The translations under genes were made by a program, and so were the position numbers. Below the pieces are notes generated by a model. It had not been told where the DNA came from. It ran no database searches and worked only from the letters and a program-made list of their open reading frames with translations. A DNA stretch of 64,000 nucleotides from Torymus aiolomorphi (taxonomy: Eukaryota > Arthropoda > Insecta > Hymenoptera > Torymidae): the NCBI GenBank assembly GCA_036365515.1, contig CM070873.1, positions 24,435,085 through 24,499,084 on the forward strand, written 5' to 3'. Shown here one piece after another: positions 12,301-23,814 of the stretch; the first letter of the stretch is position 1, and each line of letters opens with the position of its first letter.

Positions 12301-13800
12301 CTAACGAAAACCCCATTTACCTAATCTCAAACGGGTTTTTACCGTTTCGATCGACTTTAGACTCCGGGATATAATCTACTGCAAAGCAATAAATTCAGGA
12401 ATACTCTAACAACGTAGCAACATATTAGAGACAAGAGTCTGCGCATTTGTGAATTTGTTGCTTACGGTTTTGCTAAAGAAAATCCCGATTTCAGCGTCCC
12501 AAACGCGTTATTTTCCGGTTTCGATCGATTTTTGTGGCCGGGAACTAACTGTCTAGAAGCGACAAATTCAGGAATACCGTTACAATTTGAGAACATACTA
12601 GAGAAAAGATTTAGCACGTTAAAGAATTTGTCGCTCACCGTTTCTGTATGTAAATATCTATTGTCAGCATCAAAAACACGTTTTTTTGCGTCTTCGATCG
12701 ATTTTCGACTTGGAGATCTCGCTTATCCTGAAGCAACAAAATCAGGAGTGCTGTAACAACTTAGTAACATATTAGAGACAAGAGTCTGCGCATTTGTGAA
12801 TTTGTTGCTTACGGTTTTTCTAAAGAAAACCCCATTTACCTAATCCCAAACGGGTTTTTACCGTTTTCGATCGACTTTCGATTCCGAGATATAATCTACT
12901 GCTAAGCAACAAATTCAGGAATACTCTAACAACGTAGCAACATATTAGAGTCGAGATTCTGCACATTTGTGAATTTGTTGCTAACGGTTTTGCTAAAGAA
13001 AACCCCGATTTCAACGTCCCAATCGTGTTATTTTCCGGTTTCGATCGATTTTTGTGTCCGGGATCTAACTGTCTAGAAGCGACAAATTCCGGAATACCGT
13101 TACAACTTGAGAACATACTAGAGATAACATGGTGCACGTTAATGAATTTGTCGCTCACCGTTTCTGTATGTAAATATCGATTGTCAGCATCAAAAACACG
13201 TTTTTTTGCGTTTTCGATCGATTTTCGACTTCGAAATCTCGGCTATCTTGAAGCAACAAAATCAGGAGTGCTGTAACAACTTAGTAACATATTAGAGACA
13301 AGAGTCTGCGCATTTGTAAATTTGTTGCTTAAGGTTTTGCTAAAGAAAACCCCGATTTCAGCGTCCCAAACGCGTTATTTTCCGGTTTCGATCGATTTTT
13401 GTGTCCGGGAACTAACTGTCTAGAAGCAACAAAATCAGGAATACCGTTACAACTTGAGAACATACTAGAGACAACATGGTGCACGTTAATGAATTTGTCG
13501 CTCACCGATTTTGTATGTAAAAATCGATTGTCAGCATCAAAAACACGTTTTCTTGCGTTTTCGATCGATTTTCGACTTCGAGATCTCGCTTCTCTTGAAG
13601 CAACAAAATCAGGAGTGCTGTAACAACTTAGTAATATATTTAAGACTACATTCCGTACAGTTATGAATTTGTTGCTTACGGTTTTACTAAAAAAACCCCT
13701 CTTCAGATTCCCAAACGATTTCGTTTGCGTTTTCGATCGACTTTCGACTTTTGAATCCTGCCTATCTTTTAATCTTTGACTTCTCGCTTGATTAGGGTTT
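6395..13800. repeat. Right inner arm: long satellite array of about 173-bp monomers
   Basis: About 43 monomers. A typical monomer runs GCTTAC(G/C)GTTTT ... TTTCGATCGATTTT ... GAAGCAACAAA-TCAGGAAT ... AACATA(T/C)TAGAGA. The palindrome TCGATCGA recurs near 6788, 6975, 7144, 7319 and 7493, about every 170-175 bp. Two monomer types form dimers of about 347 bp, alternating with a third type (GAAAACCCCATTTACCTAAT) of about 167 bp, giving a mixed higher-order array. Frames of 66-98 codons occur once per unit on both strands and are not taken as genes. Confidence 0.85.
8700..12165. repeat. Tandem duplication of a 1,734-bp higher-order block
   Basis: About 8700-10432 and about 10433-12165 are nearly identical. 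The offset is 1734 bp, becomes 1735 after a poly-T run near 9211/10946 (6 versus 7 T) and returns to 1734 after the run near 10084/11818 (7 versus 6 T). Since only homopolymer length differences were noticed, the duplication is recent. Confidence 0.8.
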
Positions 13801-15126
13801 TTAATTAAGAAACGACATTTGTGAAAGTAGTGTTGCCTGCATGCACATTAGCTGAATTAATTTTTTTTTAGTTTTATCATTTTCGTTTATATGCATGACC
13901 CGACGTTGTTCATCTCCGTGCATGCGTTCCACTTTTGGGACAGTGGTCAACTTTTGAGACATGGGATCTACGGCATCATCAAGCGACAAATTAGCGACAA
14001 AAAGTAGGCCAAACCCCGTGTCGTTATTGTTAATTGCTGAGAAGATACAACGTAATGACTTTTCCAGCTTAAGACTCACGCCACCGTAGCCACTGTTTCT
14101 CGGAAACGGCTAGAGCGTTAAAATCGGGGAAAAATCAGCGACAAATTAGCGACAAAATATGCAATTATAAGTTAATGGATATTTTTAATTTTTATCATTT
14201 TTGCTTATATGCTTGTGACCTTGTATCGTTTTCTGGGACAGCGGTCCATTTTTGGGACATGGGATCTACGGCATCTTTGAGCGACAAATTAGCGACAAAA
14301 TCTAGGCCTAACCCGGTGTCGCTATCGTCAATTGGTGAGACAATAGAACGTAATGGCTTTCCTATCTTAATATTACGCTAGAATAGCCATTGTTTCTCGA
14401 AAACGGCTAGAGCGTTAAAATCGGAGTTTGCGGGAAAAATCAGCGACAAATTAGCGACAAAATATGCAATTATAAGTTAATGAATATTTTTAATTTTCAT
14501 AATTTTTGCTTATATGCTCGTGACCTTGTATCGTTTTTTGGGACAGCGGTCCATTTTTGGGACATGGGATCTACGGCATCTTTGAGCGACAAATTAGCGA
14601 CAAAATCTAGGCCTAACCCGGTGTCGCTATTGTCAATTGCTGAGAAGATACAATAGTGGCTTTTCCAGCTTAAGACTTACGTTGCAGTAGCCATTGTTTC
14701 TCGGAATCGGCTGGAGCGTTAAAATCGGATTTTGCGGGAAAAATCAGCGACAAATTAGCGACAAAATATGCAATTATAAGTTAATTGTTATTTTTAATTT
14801 TCGTCATTTTTGCTTATATGCTCGTGACCTTGTATCGTTTTTTGGGACAGCGGTCCATTTTTGGGACATGGGATCTACGGCATCTTTGAGCGACAAATTA
14901 GCGACAAAATCTAGGCCTAACCCGGTGTCGCTATTGTCAATTGCTGAGAAGATACAATAGTGGCTTTTCCAGCTTATGACTTAAGTTGCAGTAGCCATTG
15001 TTTCTCGGAATCGGCTGGAGCGACAAAATCGGGATTGACGTAACAAATTAGCGACAAATTAGCGACAAAATAAGGGATTATTTTCAACCCGGGCTTATGA
15101 AGTGGCTACTCCAGCTTAATATACAT
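13801..15126. repeat. Right outer arm, inverted copy of 2238-3570
   Basis: Reverse-complement counterpart of the left outer array, with the same four units and ending in the inverted terminus. An example difference from the left arm is ACTCCG versus ACCCCG in the unit near 14425. The near identity points to recent insertion or to arm-to-arm gene conversion. Confidence 0.85.
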
Positions 15127-15135
15127 GAAAAATAT
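15127..15135. repeat. Right 9-bp target-site duplication of the foldback element
   Basis: GAAAAATAT, identical to 2229-2237, directly after the right terminus. Confidence 0.85.
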
Positions 15136-17070
15136 TTAGCTTACACAATTAATTTAATAAATGGTCCAGTAGTATTCCTTCGGTATTCTTAAAAAATAGA
15201 TATTTTCGTTACATAAACTTACTTCAGTATTCCGTACGTATTGACCATTGGGTCTATTTCAATCCTATATTCATTCCATGCAATTTATATTACAGAATAA
15301 GCTTCCACTCATTTAATTAAATTAAAATAAATACATCTTCTTCAAAAAGAAAAGTAGTTTCATCATTAAAATCCTGGCACGGCACTCGTCTAACCCTTCA
15401 AAATATTTCCAGTGCAACGAGCTCAGAAAGATTTGCTTGCGCTTCCCCTCATTTTTAACGATATCAATGCTTTTCCCCGTTGCAACATCGCACACATCAT
15501 CCACTCGTAGATAATTTTCTTCTTTTTTTTGCCACCGCAGAAAATTCGGCTAATGACTTACTTTGGAAACCGTACTTGAGTACTCAGCCTCAAATTACTT
15601 GTACCATTAGCGGGTTACACGTCGGAACAAACGGTAATGGGGGGATCGTTACGTCTTCTCGAGCAGACTGACCGCTCTGTATATGTGTGCACTCGGAAGA
15701 GAGATTTTTCTGTAGCGTAGCAATTGTATAGTTGATTTTGAAGAGAAAGTCAGAACTGTTGTCAAAAATAAAATGATACGAGTGTCTTGATGAATTGCGT
15801 ACTTCAGCGATTGTGACTTTTGAGTTTTATTTATTCTCTTAGTATCAGTATCATTGCTGTTACTGCGTGTCTTTGATTTAATGTTTAAATTGTGAGCGGG
15901 TTTTTTTTTTACACCATTTCCTGAGGAGTGCATAAATTAGGAACAAATCTTAGTTAGATCGATCAAACTTTCTGGAAAATAATAGATGTTCTGGATTCCG
16001 TCGAATCATCTAAAAATAAAGTCAAGATATTGTAGTATTAAAAAATTAGAACCAAATGAAATAAGTGAATGAATGTATTGCAAGTCATTCACTAGGTCAC
16101 TATGGAACTAGGTTGAAACAATAAATAATTTAGCAGATGCTGATAAAACTCTTATTAAGTAATAATGGAAATCTGATTACAAATATACGTAACATAACGT
16201 TCTCTTCGAAATGTAACCAAGTTTCATAAGCAGACTGAAAATTCCAATAATATAACAGTCTTCCTTACATTTTATTTCATAAAATTTTTACTCGAAGTAA
16301 CGGACTTCCGCAAACTTTTTACACATTTTTTGTAAATATCTAATAATAAACTGCATAATATTGTAGTAAAATTACAAAATATTGAATTCACAACGACGTC
16401 ATGCGACAAAACGACAGCTTTCCCGAGCATCCGAACCAAGTCAGACGCTGCACTTTTCACTTTTTACGAACGACCGCCTCGTCGTCATCGTTCATTTCCG
16501 TCATTATACCGGGCACGAGCCTTTCGATTTTTCGCATGTAACGCGATTAGAGTCGCTTTACGACATTAATTCAGCGGCTGCGCGTGTTACTTTGCGGGAA
16601 ATTGCGCGATCGCAGAGGATGGGAAGACGTTTATTAGGGTACTGGAGTGCAAGAGATTTTACGCGGTGATCTCGAATTGATAATGGCTTCTGAGCGATTA
16701 AGGAAGATTTTAAGCGTTTCTTTCGCGCAGACGAATTAAAATGTATTTATAGTGAAGATTCTTACTAGTTTCGTAGGTTCGTAGTTTAATAAGTTTAGAA
16801 ATGTTTTACAAAAATAGAGCATGCTTTGAGAAGAAAATATCTGAATAATTTTACTAATAATAAAAAAAAACTGGTGCTCTATTCTTCGATAAAAAAAATG
16901 AAATCAATTTCGTTACTTGACGATGAAGCATTCAATTTCACTTTAAATTTTCAAAAGTTTTATTAGCGTATAAAGATTTATATATTTTCTATTGTAGGTA
17001 TCTGTAGGTAAATAAATTCCAAATTTATTTACTAATTTTTACGTTTTTCACAAATTACTGATGTATATTT
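15136..17070. other. Gene-free stretch
   Basis: A+T-rich with short frames only. A modest G+C-rich patch at 16390-16670 carries a 95-codon frame (16382-16669, plus) with no domain or splice support; it is more likely island composition than a gene. Confidence 0.45.
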
Positions 17071-17091
17071 CTCTTTCTGTTGCAGGTTAGT
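17071..17091 (+). promoter_or_regulatory. Candidate ratchet (recursive) splice point
   Basis: A pyrimidine tract CTCTTTCTGTTGCAG is followed at once by GTTAGT, so a 3' splice site is joined to a 5' splice site with no exon between them. This is the layout of ratchet points known in very long insect introns. A related but weaker TTCTATTGTAG|GTATCT lies at about 16990-17005. It could occur by chance in A+T-rich DNA. Confidence 0.35.
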
Positions 17092-19048
17092 ACATTTGAC
17101 TATGGTCCATTACAATTAGGTACGCGACATAGTAAGTAGATTAAAAAGAATAATTATACACATGACGGCATCGTAAACCTCTTCCCTTAAAATAAACACC
17201 GCATCAGACAATTACGCTGCAATTATGTTACAAAAATATAGATACGATGACATTTCAATGATCATTCAATGCCTTTTGCAATTATTGGTAACAAAAAAGA
17301 AACAATGCGAGGAAATGAACAATGAAGAAAGTTGCCAAGACATTTACGAGCTGAAACAACGGAAAACAGTGCACTTTAGCAGTATAGTACGTTTTTTTTT
17401 TATTTCGCCTTTCAAGCATCCGCTTAATTACCTCGAAAAACCATCGCATAAAACTCTTTTCGTGCATTAATGCACGGAAACAGTAGGAAGATATTTCCGT
17501 AGTTGCGGAAAAAGAAGAAGTTTCATTGCCGCCACAATCAGTCACGCCCTCGGATTAGCAATTATATTCGTTTAATCAAGACTAGAGGATTATTTATTCC
17601 GCCTTTATCACGTGCAACGCGCTCGTTCGCGTCCCTCTGTATATAAATATTTATAATATTCAATTAAAAACTATGCACGAAATGGTGTTTTTTTGCATAC
17701 ACGGAGAATTAATAAGCTGTATGCTATAATTATCCTGGAATTGTTCTAATGAATTCCGTATTTCATAGAGCATTTTCAGAACGCAGCTGCGTTAGTCGTA
17801 ATATTGTTATTCGATGTTGTACGGAGGGAAATCTTATGGGGGAAATGTTGTTGTAAAAGAATGAAGCACATTTTCGTTTTTTAATGAAATGTATTAGACA
17901 AATAAAAAAATTGTTGGTAAAAGTTGCCACTAAATGTGTGATAATTCTATACACAAAAATACCAGAATATTTTTAATTAATGTACCAAAATGGCATCTGC
18001 ACCTATGTCTTTCTTTACTAAATTTACCTAAAAATAAACATCCATTCCAAATTTCGAAACGACACTCCAAAACATTTGCACCTCGCTACTGGTGAATTCA
18101 TTCACCTCGAACTATCATTACCCAGTTCCACGAAGTCCACATGACGCTTTCCACAAAAACACAGACGCCGATTTTTCCTTTTCCCGTTCCATAATAGCCG
18201 ATCGGCGAAATCGCGCGCGCGCGCACCCACGCACTTTTCTACGGCGCTCGTTCCATTCATCGCGCGGTTTCGCTTTCGCGCGAAGACCGACTTTCTAGCG
18301 TGTGTGCGCGATCGAGAGTGTCTTTGATTTTCGATGAATGAATGAACCGATCAGAGGGAATATTGTTTCTGCTTGAGTGCGGTTACGTCAGCCGGTAGTT
18401 CGATCGTGGTGGCAATGGTGTTATAAACTATTGTCTAGACTACACTTTTTATCTATAGAGAGATCGACGCTTTTCCAATGACCCATTTAAAACAAAAAGC
18501 AATTAGAAATAAACTTTTTCATGACAATAAAGCCATTCTTCTAAAGCCAACTTTTTTCTATTCTACAATTGAAAAAAAAAAATTGGAAGACAACTGCCAG
18601 CTTGCACAATCGCGTCCTTTAAAAAAGCGGCGAGACTTTTAATTAAGCAACCGCTTCTTTTCGACTTTTAAAACACCCAGCGCTATAACTACGGCTACAA
18701 CCCACGATTTTCCGCAACCCACGCGCACGCGCGCATTACACGTCGTCGCTCTGTTTCGTGCGCCGGGGCCGCGCGCGTATATACCGTTATGAAAACCACA
18801 CGTATGCGCGTGCATCGGGACTCTCGATCTAGCCCGAGCGTCAATTAGTTTCAGCAGGGCACGATCTAATAAATTAGCGCTCGCGAGCATGCAGCCGGTC
18901 GCCGGCGGTGGCAACGAGGCCGCGTGCTCGCCGTAGTTCCTTTTTCGTTCTTCGCTGGTCCGGTTTTTTCCTCTTCTTCTGCTTGTCGCGGTGGGTTAAT
19001 GTGTAGGGTTTGATAATTTGCCCTTACGCCTTGGTAAATTGTTTATTG
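17092..19048. other. Gene-free stretch with two G+C-rich islands
   Basis: No gene supported. Islands at 18170-18310 and 18650-18960 are CpG-rich (runs of GCGCGCGC near 18215). The second contains a TATATA motif near 18778. They look like promoter or enhancer islands; no transcript structure is demonstrable. Confidence 0.45.
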
Positions 19049-19056
19049 GTCTGGTG

Positions 19057-19280
19057 ATGTACTTGAAATTTCGAACGTTCATAGTGAACGAAAGATTTTT
19101 GCCATTTTAAGATTTAGCCGAATTCAGCTACTTTATACATTTAAAAAATGGTAATAACTGTATCTCTTCACTTCTCACTCTTGCAGTCACCACTTAAACC
19201 ACACACGAATTCTAACCAAAATTAGAAACTTTAAATTATAATATTTCGTTCATTATGAATGTTCGGAATTTCAAACACGT
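19057..19280. mobile_element. MITE family B (hAT-like), copy 1, 224 bp
   Basis: Termini ATGTACTTGAAATTTCGAAC and, inverted, ACGTGTTTGAAATTCCGAAC. Flanked by the perfect 8-bp duplication GTCTGGTG (19049-19056 and 19281-19288). Same length as the copies at 46766 and 50354. An 8-bp duplication fits the hAT superfamily; no coding capacity. Confidence 0.88.
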
Positions 19281-19288
19281 GTCTGGTG

Positions 19289-22200
19289 TTGATGAAGGAA
19301 TGGTTGCAGGGAAAGAGAGTGCGAATAATTTACCGTAAATTACCGGTCAATTATTTGAGGTAAAATGTGTTTACGACTTTAAATTGTTAAAATTATTGGT
19401 AATAAAGACATTTTTGGAGTTGAAAAAAAAATTTTTAGAAAATAATAAAAATTAGTTGATAATTTGTTGAAATTGTCAAAATTTATCATTTGTGTGACTC
19501 ACTTATTAGGATATATCGAGTAAATCTAATATACAATGATAATTTAAATGAATTAGTTCCAAATGAATTGTGATTTGCCACACAATTTTAGTTGCGACAA
19601 ATGAATTGCAAAAGTTTAAACTGTAAAAAAATTCATGGACAATTAAAATTAAATCTTACACGTATCCTATTAGAGGTATGTGTGTACTCATAGAAAAAAA
19701 TTGTTCATTAGCCTTGACATTTAATTGTTGTACTTTTAGACATTAATTTATCCGGACATCAATCAATATATGCGTTTAAATAGTTTACCAAATCACATAC
19801 ACTTAAATTTTATTAAATCCTTGCCTCTTTTAGAGTATCAGTCATATCTTCTGTATCATTTTCATTGCGTCGCCTTATATAGCCTCTGATAGAGTCTGTA
19901 TTTTTATATCAAATTGTAAAAGGGTAACTCCCGTTAAATTAAAATAAAATAAAAAAAAATAAAATAACTTACCTTAGAATTTTTAGATTTGTATTCCGCT
20001 GAATTTATATTCTATTAGTAATATATTTTTGCATACAACTTCTGTAATTATATAGTCTTATTTTTGAATATTTAACCGAAAAATTCAAGTGAATTACGTA
20101 AGTACTTTTAATTTAACAAGGTTGTCCTGGCAATTAGAAAGTCGTTGGTACGTTAATTTGTTGTATTCCGAAACGTTCTGAAATATATTTACTTTATAGT
20201 GGAAATGAAATGCCATTGATCGATTTACGGAGAACCTATCGGAAAAGCACGTAGCAACTAGTTCGACTTGCGCCTCCGAAAAATTCCAGGCGCGCTGGAG
20301 ATTAAAATTCAACTCGTCGCGCAATTGCTCTGTAAATTTTGCCGCTCGATAACCGAACTTGCTAAGGCAGTGTACTCAGAAATCTATCCTCATTTCGAGT
20401 CTCGCGAATCGAAGAGTCGTCGTGATTGATTTATAGGGAAAATCAATTGTTCTGTCGTGAAAGGATGTTGTTTTGGCCGACCATCTGGCAGTAAACAGAA
20501 TTCAATTTGTATTAGCAAGAAACAATTTTAATTTGTATTAGGCAATTTGTCTTCGCATTAACCTACTTTTATACGATTAAACGGAACTTATAATATTCAT
20601 TCATTACATAGCTAATAAATAATTTGATCACTGTTAATATACGAAGAAAAATATTAACAAAAAATACTTTTTAAAATACTTTTTGTAAACAACTTAATTT
20701 CATTGAAGAATTCATTTTACACGTCGAAATAATTGCTATTCACCTGCTGTACTAAAACACAAAATAGCTCTTCTGGCGGTTAATTTTACAATAAGAGTTC
20801 TCTTCATAGAGGGCAATAAACTGAGAACCGTAACCGCAAACTACTAATTAATATTCATGGTTTTGAATCATCAAAACGATCGTTGAATTATTTATATCTG
20901 TAAACATTAGCGCACATAATAAGTAACGCATCAATTTCAAAGATAGATTAAAACTCTATGAGCCTTAACTCTTCTCGTAATTCTGCCTCAATTTTCCACA
21001 TTTCCCCACAGTAAAATTTGAAAAAACTACTTTCACATCTACTTCCAATTAAACTTGTACCACAAGAAAATGTAAACCTTCGTCGAGAAAATCCAAAATC
21101 ATAAAATTTTTGTAAAACTGGGCGGCCGAACGTCGAAGGTCAAGCTCAAGGCCGTCCGATGGTAGGCGTAATAACGGCTCGCGCACTCGAGGAAAAAAAA
21201 AAGGAACAAGACGTGTAGCCCTGGATTTCTCTCCTCGCGCCTCGCGCTGATTGTCTTGGCAGTTTTTCAAAAGAGGATTCGCTGGAGCGTCGTTGCTGTG
21301 CGCATCGGTTGATTTACCGCAAGGCTGCGCTTTGCATCTTGGCAATGAGTGTGGTCATCGAAGTTTAAATGTGTCATGTTTTAAAGGAAGTCCTTCTTTT
21401 ATTGATATAAACTGTTGGATTCAAAATGTTAAGGATACAGTTTATTCTCTAAGTCTGTTAATTATATATTCATATCTGATAAATAATATCTCATAAATTT
21501 TCTTTAAAATTATATGTCGTGTTATTTAGTACCATGGTTGCATTACGAGTTGGAGGTAAAAGATGAATAAGTGGTAGTAACATTAAATATCGATTTAGAA
21601 AATTGTTTAGTCTTCTGCTTAGGGATTAAGCGATGCTTAATATATAACTTCAGAAGTAATAAAAAAGTCAACGGCACGTAACCTGCATCCTTCTTGAACA
21701 GAGACTGTCCATTCTAAAAGTTTGGGAAAAAATGATTCCAATACTAGTTAGAAAGCTGCAAAGTTATCTCATTTCCCAAACTTCATTAAACAAAAGTTGT
21801 TCGGATCAACTTGTAATCAATGGATCGATGAAGATTCTTAAAAATTTTTAAGAAACGAAAAACTGTCTCTAAATTTCTTTAGAAATGTATTATAGTTCCG
21901 TTCATGTTTTTTTATTAATAGAGCTTCTGTCTCAAAAGAATGCGGGTTAATAAGTCTGGCACCAGCATCGCCCAAAAAATGATCATAAATTTTTTTCTCG
22001 GTTTTTATTTTTCGGGTAACAAGTTCGAGAGAATTTTAGATCTCATCCGATATTTATGATAAAACTTGACGTATTTTTAACATAAAAACGTGCATATTCA
22101 GCGTTTCCATAATCCTTAAAAGTAATTAATACCTAAATCACTATCAGAAAACATACCAACCTTTAACCTAATCTTCAAAAGCTATTTCATATATCAATTA

Positions 22201-23259
22201 AATTTTACCTACCTCCTCATCCTTTTCCGCGTTCTATCACCATCCATCCATTTACTCGCCCCCATTCGTTACACCATTCAATGCTAAAAATACCGATCCC
22301 CCGCGACAATAAAAAGTCATGCGCACTGCGCCCACCTTTGCCCGCGGAGTGTAATTCATGAAAATGGATTTCCGCTCGAACGAGCGATAGAGTGCATGAG
22401 AAATGGGCTCCTCCGCTCGGAAAATCCCGAGATCGATTCGAACTCCACTCGAGCATTATGTGCCATTTGTGTGCCGACTTTGAATGTATTTTTCCGAGAA
22501 CGAGGCGTCGCTGTAGGGGTTGGATTGCAATGTATAGGAATTTCCGCACGCTCAAAAGAGGTGTATTTTACTCAATGTTGTACTCTCGATTATTCGAGAT
22601 GTAATTAAAGCACTATTGCATTATTATTAGTTACTATATTTATGTTTTACAAATGAATAGTCCATTTTATTGTTCGTATAGTATTTCGAACCCTTTTAAA
22701 GTCGAAATACCACGACGATGAGCAAACTTTCAAAGCATATAGCGTCTGCTGTGTATAGCTATAACTTCTCCCAGGTCTTATGGGCAGTTTTTGCTGTCAT
22801 TCGTTGTACTCGTGCTTGGAAGAAGAGGCATATATTTTTCTGGAAAGTGCATTGACCCTTTAAAGACTACGTCCCTGAAGTTTTCCAGGCACTTAGCATC
22901 GTGAAAAGAAGTAAAAGTAGAAAGCTATTAATCTATAATGAAGTGGCTTCGTTATCGACAGCATGGATTAAAATCTTAGAAATTTCAAAATAATGTAGAG
23001 TATCGTCGAATGGCTGATTTAACTAAAAACGTTGCATATTCTTACGCAGTAGCGTAATTTTCCTCGTTTCTGGCAAGTTACAGCATCCAATCTTATTAAA
23101 AGAATATTTGGTCAAAAACTTTATTCGTGAAATTGTCACATCATCAAGTAACAATAGTATATAAAGCCGTCAAAAATGCTCGATCATTTATTATCCACCC
23201 TTTTGTAAATAATTTATTTCTTATTATCAAGACCATCCCTCAACCTCTTCGACTCTTCC
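19289..23259. other. Gene-free stretch with weak islands
   Basis: A+T-rich, no supported gene. Slightly G+C-richer patches lie at 20200-20450, 21120-21350 and 22230-22560. Frames there (76-112 codons, both strands) overlap one another and show no domain, signal or splice pattern. Confidence 0.45.
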
Positions 23260-23638
23260 ATTCCCTAACGCCTTAAATAACGGCCAAACGCACACCCCCC
23301 ATCATCCCCAATCGGTACCTAACGTACCCTCTTCTATTACAGGACGCATCGCCTAACGGTTCACCCACATCGTCTCTTCCCCGGCCATCACATTACCTCG
23401 ACGACGTGTTCCCTGGGGTAAGACGACCTTTTGCGAGGTCGCGCGCATGTCTCCTCCCTCGCTCACACCCCCACCACCGCCCGTCACCACGTGGCAACGG
23501 GAGTAGCTCGCGTGTCTAGCCTCTCCTCCACCGCCGCCGTATCGAACAACCCTCCCGCGCCGCCGCGGTGGCGCCGCTCGTCTGCGGCGCGATTCAAGTT
23601 CACTGGTCCCTATACTAGCTAGCTTTTTCTCCCTCTCA
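23260..23638. promoter_or_regulatory. G+C-rich island upstream of a candidate exon
   Basis: Rich in CpG and CCGCCGCC-type runs (23500-23600), ending in a pyrimidine tract TTTTTCTCCCTCTCAG at 23625-23639. The tract could be the acceptor of an internal exon or part of a promoter that continues into the CRE palindrome. Confidence 0.4.
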
Positions 23639-23650
23639 GCTGACGTCAGC
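23639..23650. promoter_or_regulatory. CRE-type palindrome GCTGACGTCAGC
   Basis: A perfect 12-base palindrome containing TGACGTCA, the binding site of CREB/ATF proteins, 107 bases upstream of a candidate start codon and at the edge of a CpG island. A second TGACGTCA occurs at 62829-62836. Confidence 0.45.
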
Positions 23651-23756
23651 CTCGCGGGCGTGACACACGCGCGCGAACCCCTTCACGCGGACGACATAAC
23701 CTATTCGCTGTGCGGTGGTGGTGTGGAAAAATTTGTTGTTTATTCGCGAATCGAAG

Positions 23757-23814
23757 ATGTGGTGCTGCAAGAGATTGGATAGCTCCGACTGGCCTGTCAC
23801 CGTCGTTCTCAAAG
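23757..23814 (+). CDS. Candidate first coding exon (19 codons, phase 1 donor)
   Basis: An ATG at 23757 opens a frame reading MWCCKRLDSSDWPVTVVLK, followed by a G and the donor-like junction AAAG|GTAAAT at 23814/23815. An in-frame TAA at 23697 lies upstream, so this is the first possible start of the frame. It follows a CpG island and a CRE palindrome, as expected of a promoter-proximal exon; alternatively an acceptor at 23639 (TCTCCCTCTCAG) would make 23640-23814 an internal exon with 5' UTR. The Cys pair next to the initiator Met could be palmitoylated, which would be inference. I do not recognise the protein, and no following exon can be tied to it here. The plus-strand direction agrees with the two ratchet-point candidates. 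An unspliced island frame is the main alternative. Confidence 0.3.

Larger units (their letters stand above)
2238..15126. mobile_element. Giant foldback-like (FB/Mutator-type) non-autonomous element, 12,889 bp
   Basis: Both ends carry the same inverted terminus, starting ATGTATATTAAGCTGGAGTA; the first 65 bases differ by about one base between arms. A perfect 9-bp duplication flanks it. Equivalent positions in the arms add up to 17364 (for example the identical frames at 3285-3563 and 13801-14079), so the arms are collinear and nearly identical over at least 1.3 kb. From outside in, each arm has an approximately 300-bp tandem array, then an approximately 173-bp satellite array. A loop of about 745 bp (5646-6390) separates a left arm of about 3.4 kb from a right arm of about 8.7 kb. 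No transposase is visible, so it would have to be moved in trans. Known Drosophila FB elements share the plan (long arms built of tandem repeats, unequal arm lengths, 9-bp duplication) but have much shorter repeat units. Superfamily assignment is inference. Confidence 0.85.

Noticed and set aside
3785..13623. Many open frames of 60-123 codons on both strands, some identical to each other, within the foldback arms
   Set aside because: They recur once per satellite unit, overlap on opposite strands and share no domain; their length is explained by the repeat sequence lacking stops in some frames.
2238..13800. A CRISPR array in the tandem repeats
   Set aside because: Units are 170-350 bp, adjacent without unique spacers, in eukaryotic DNA.
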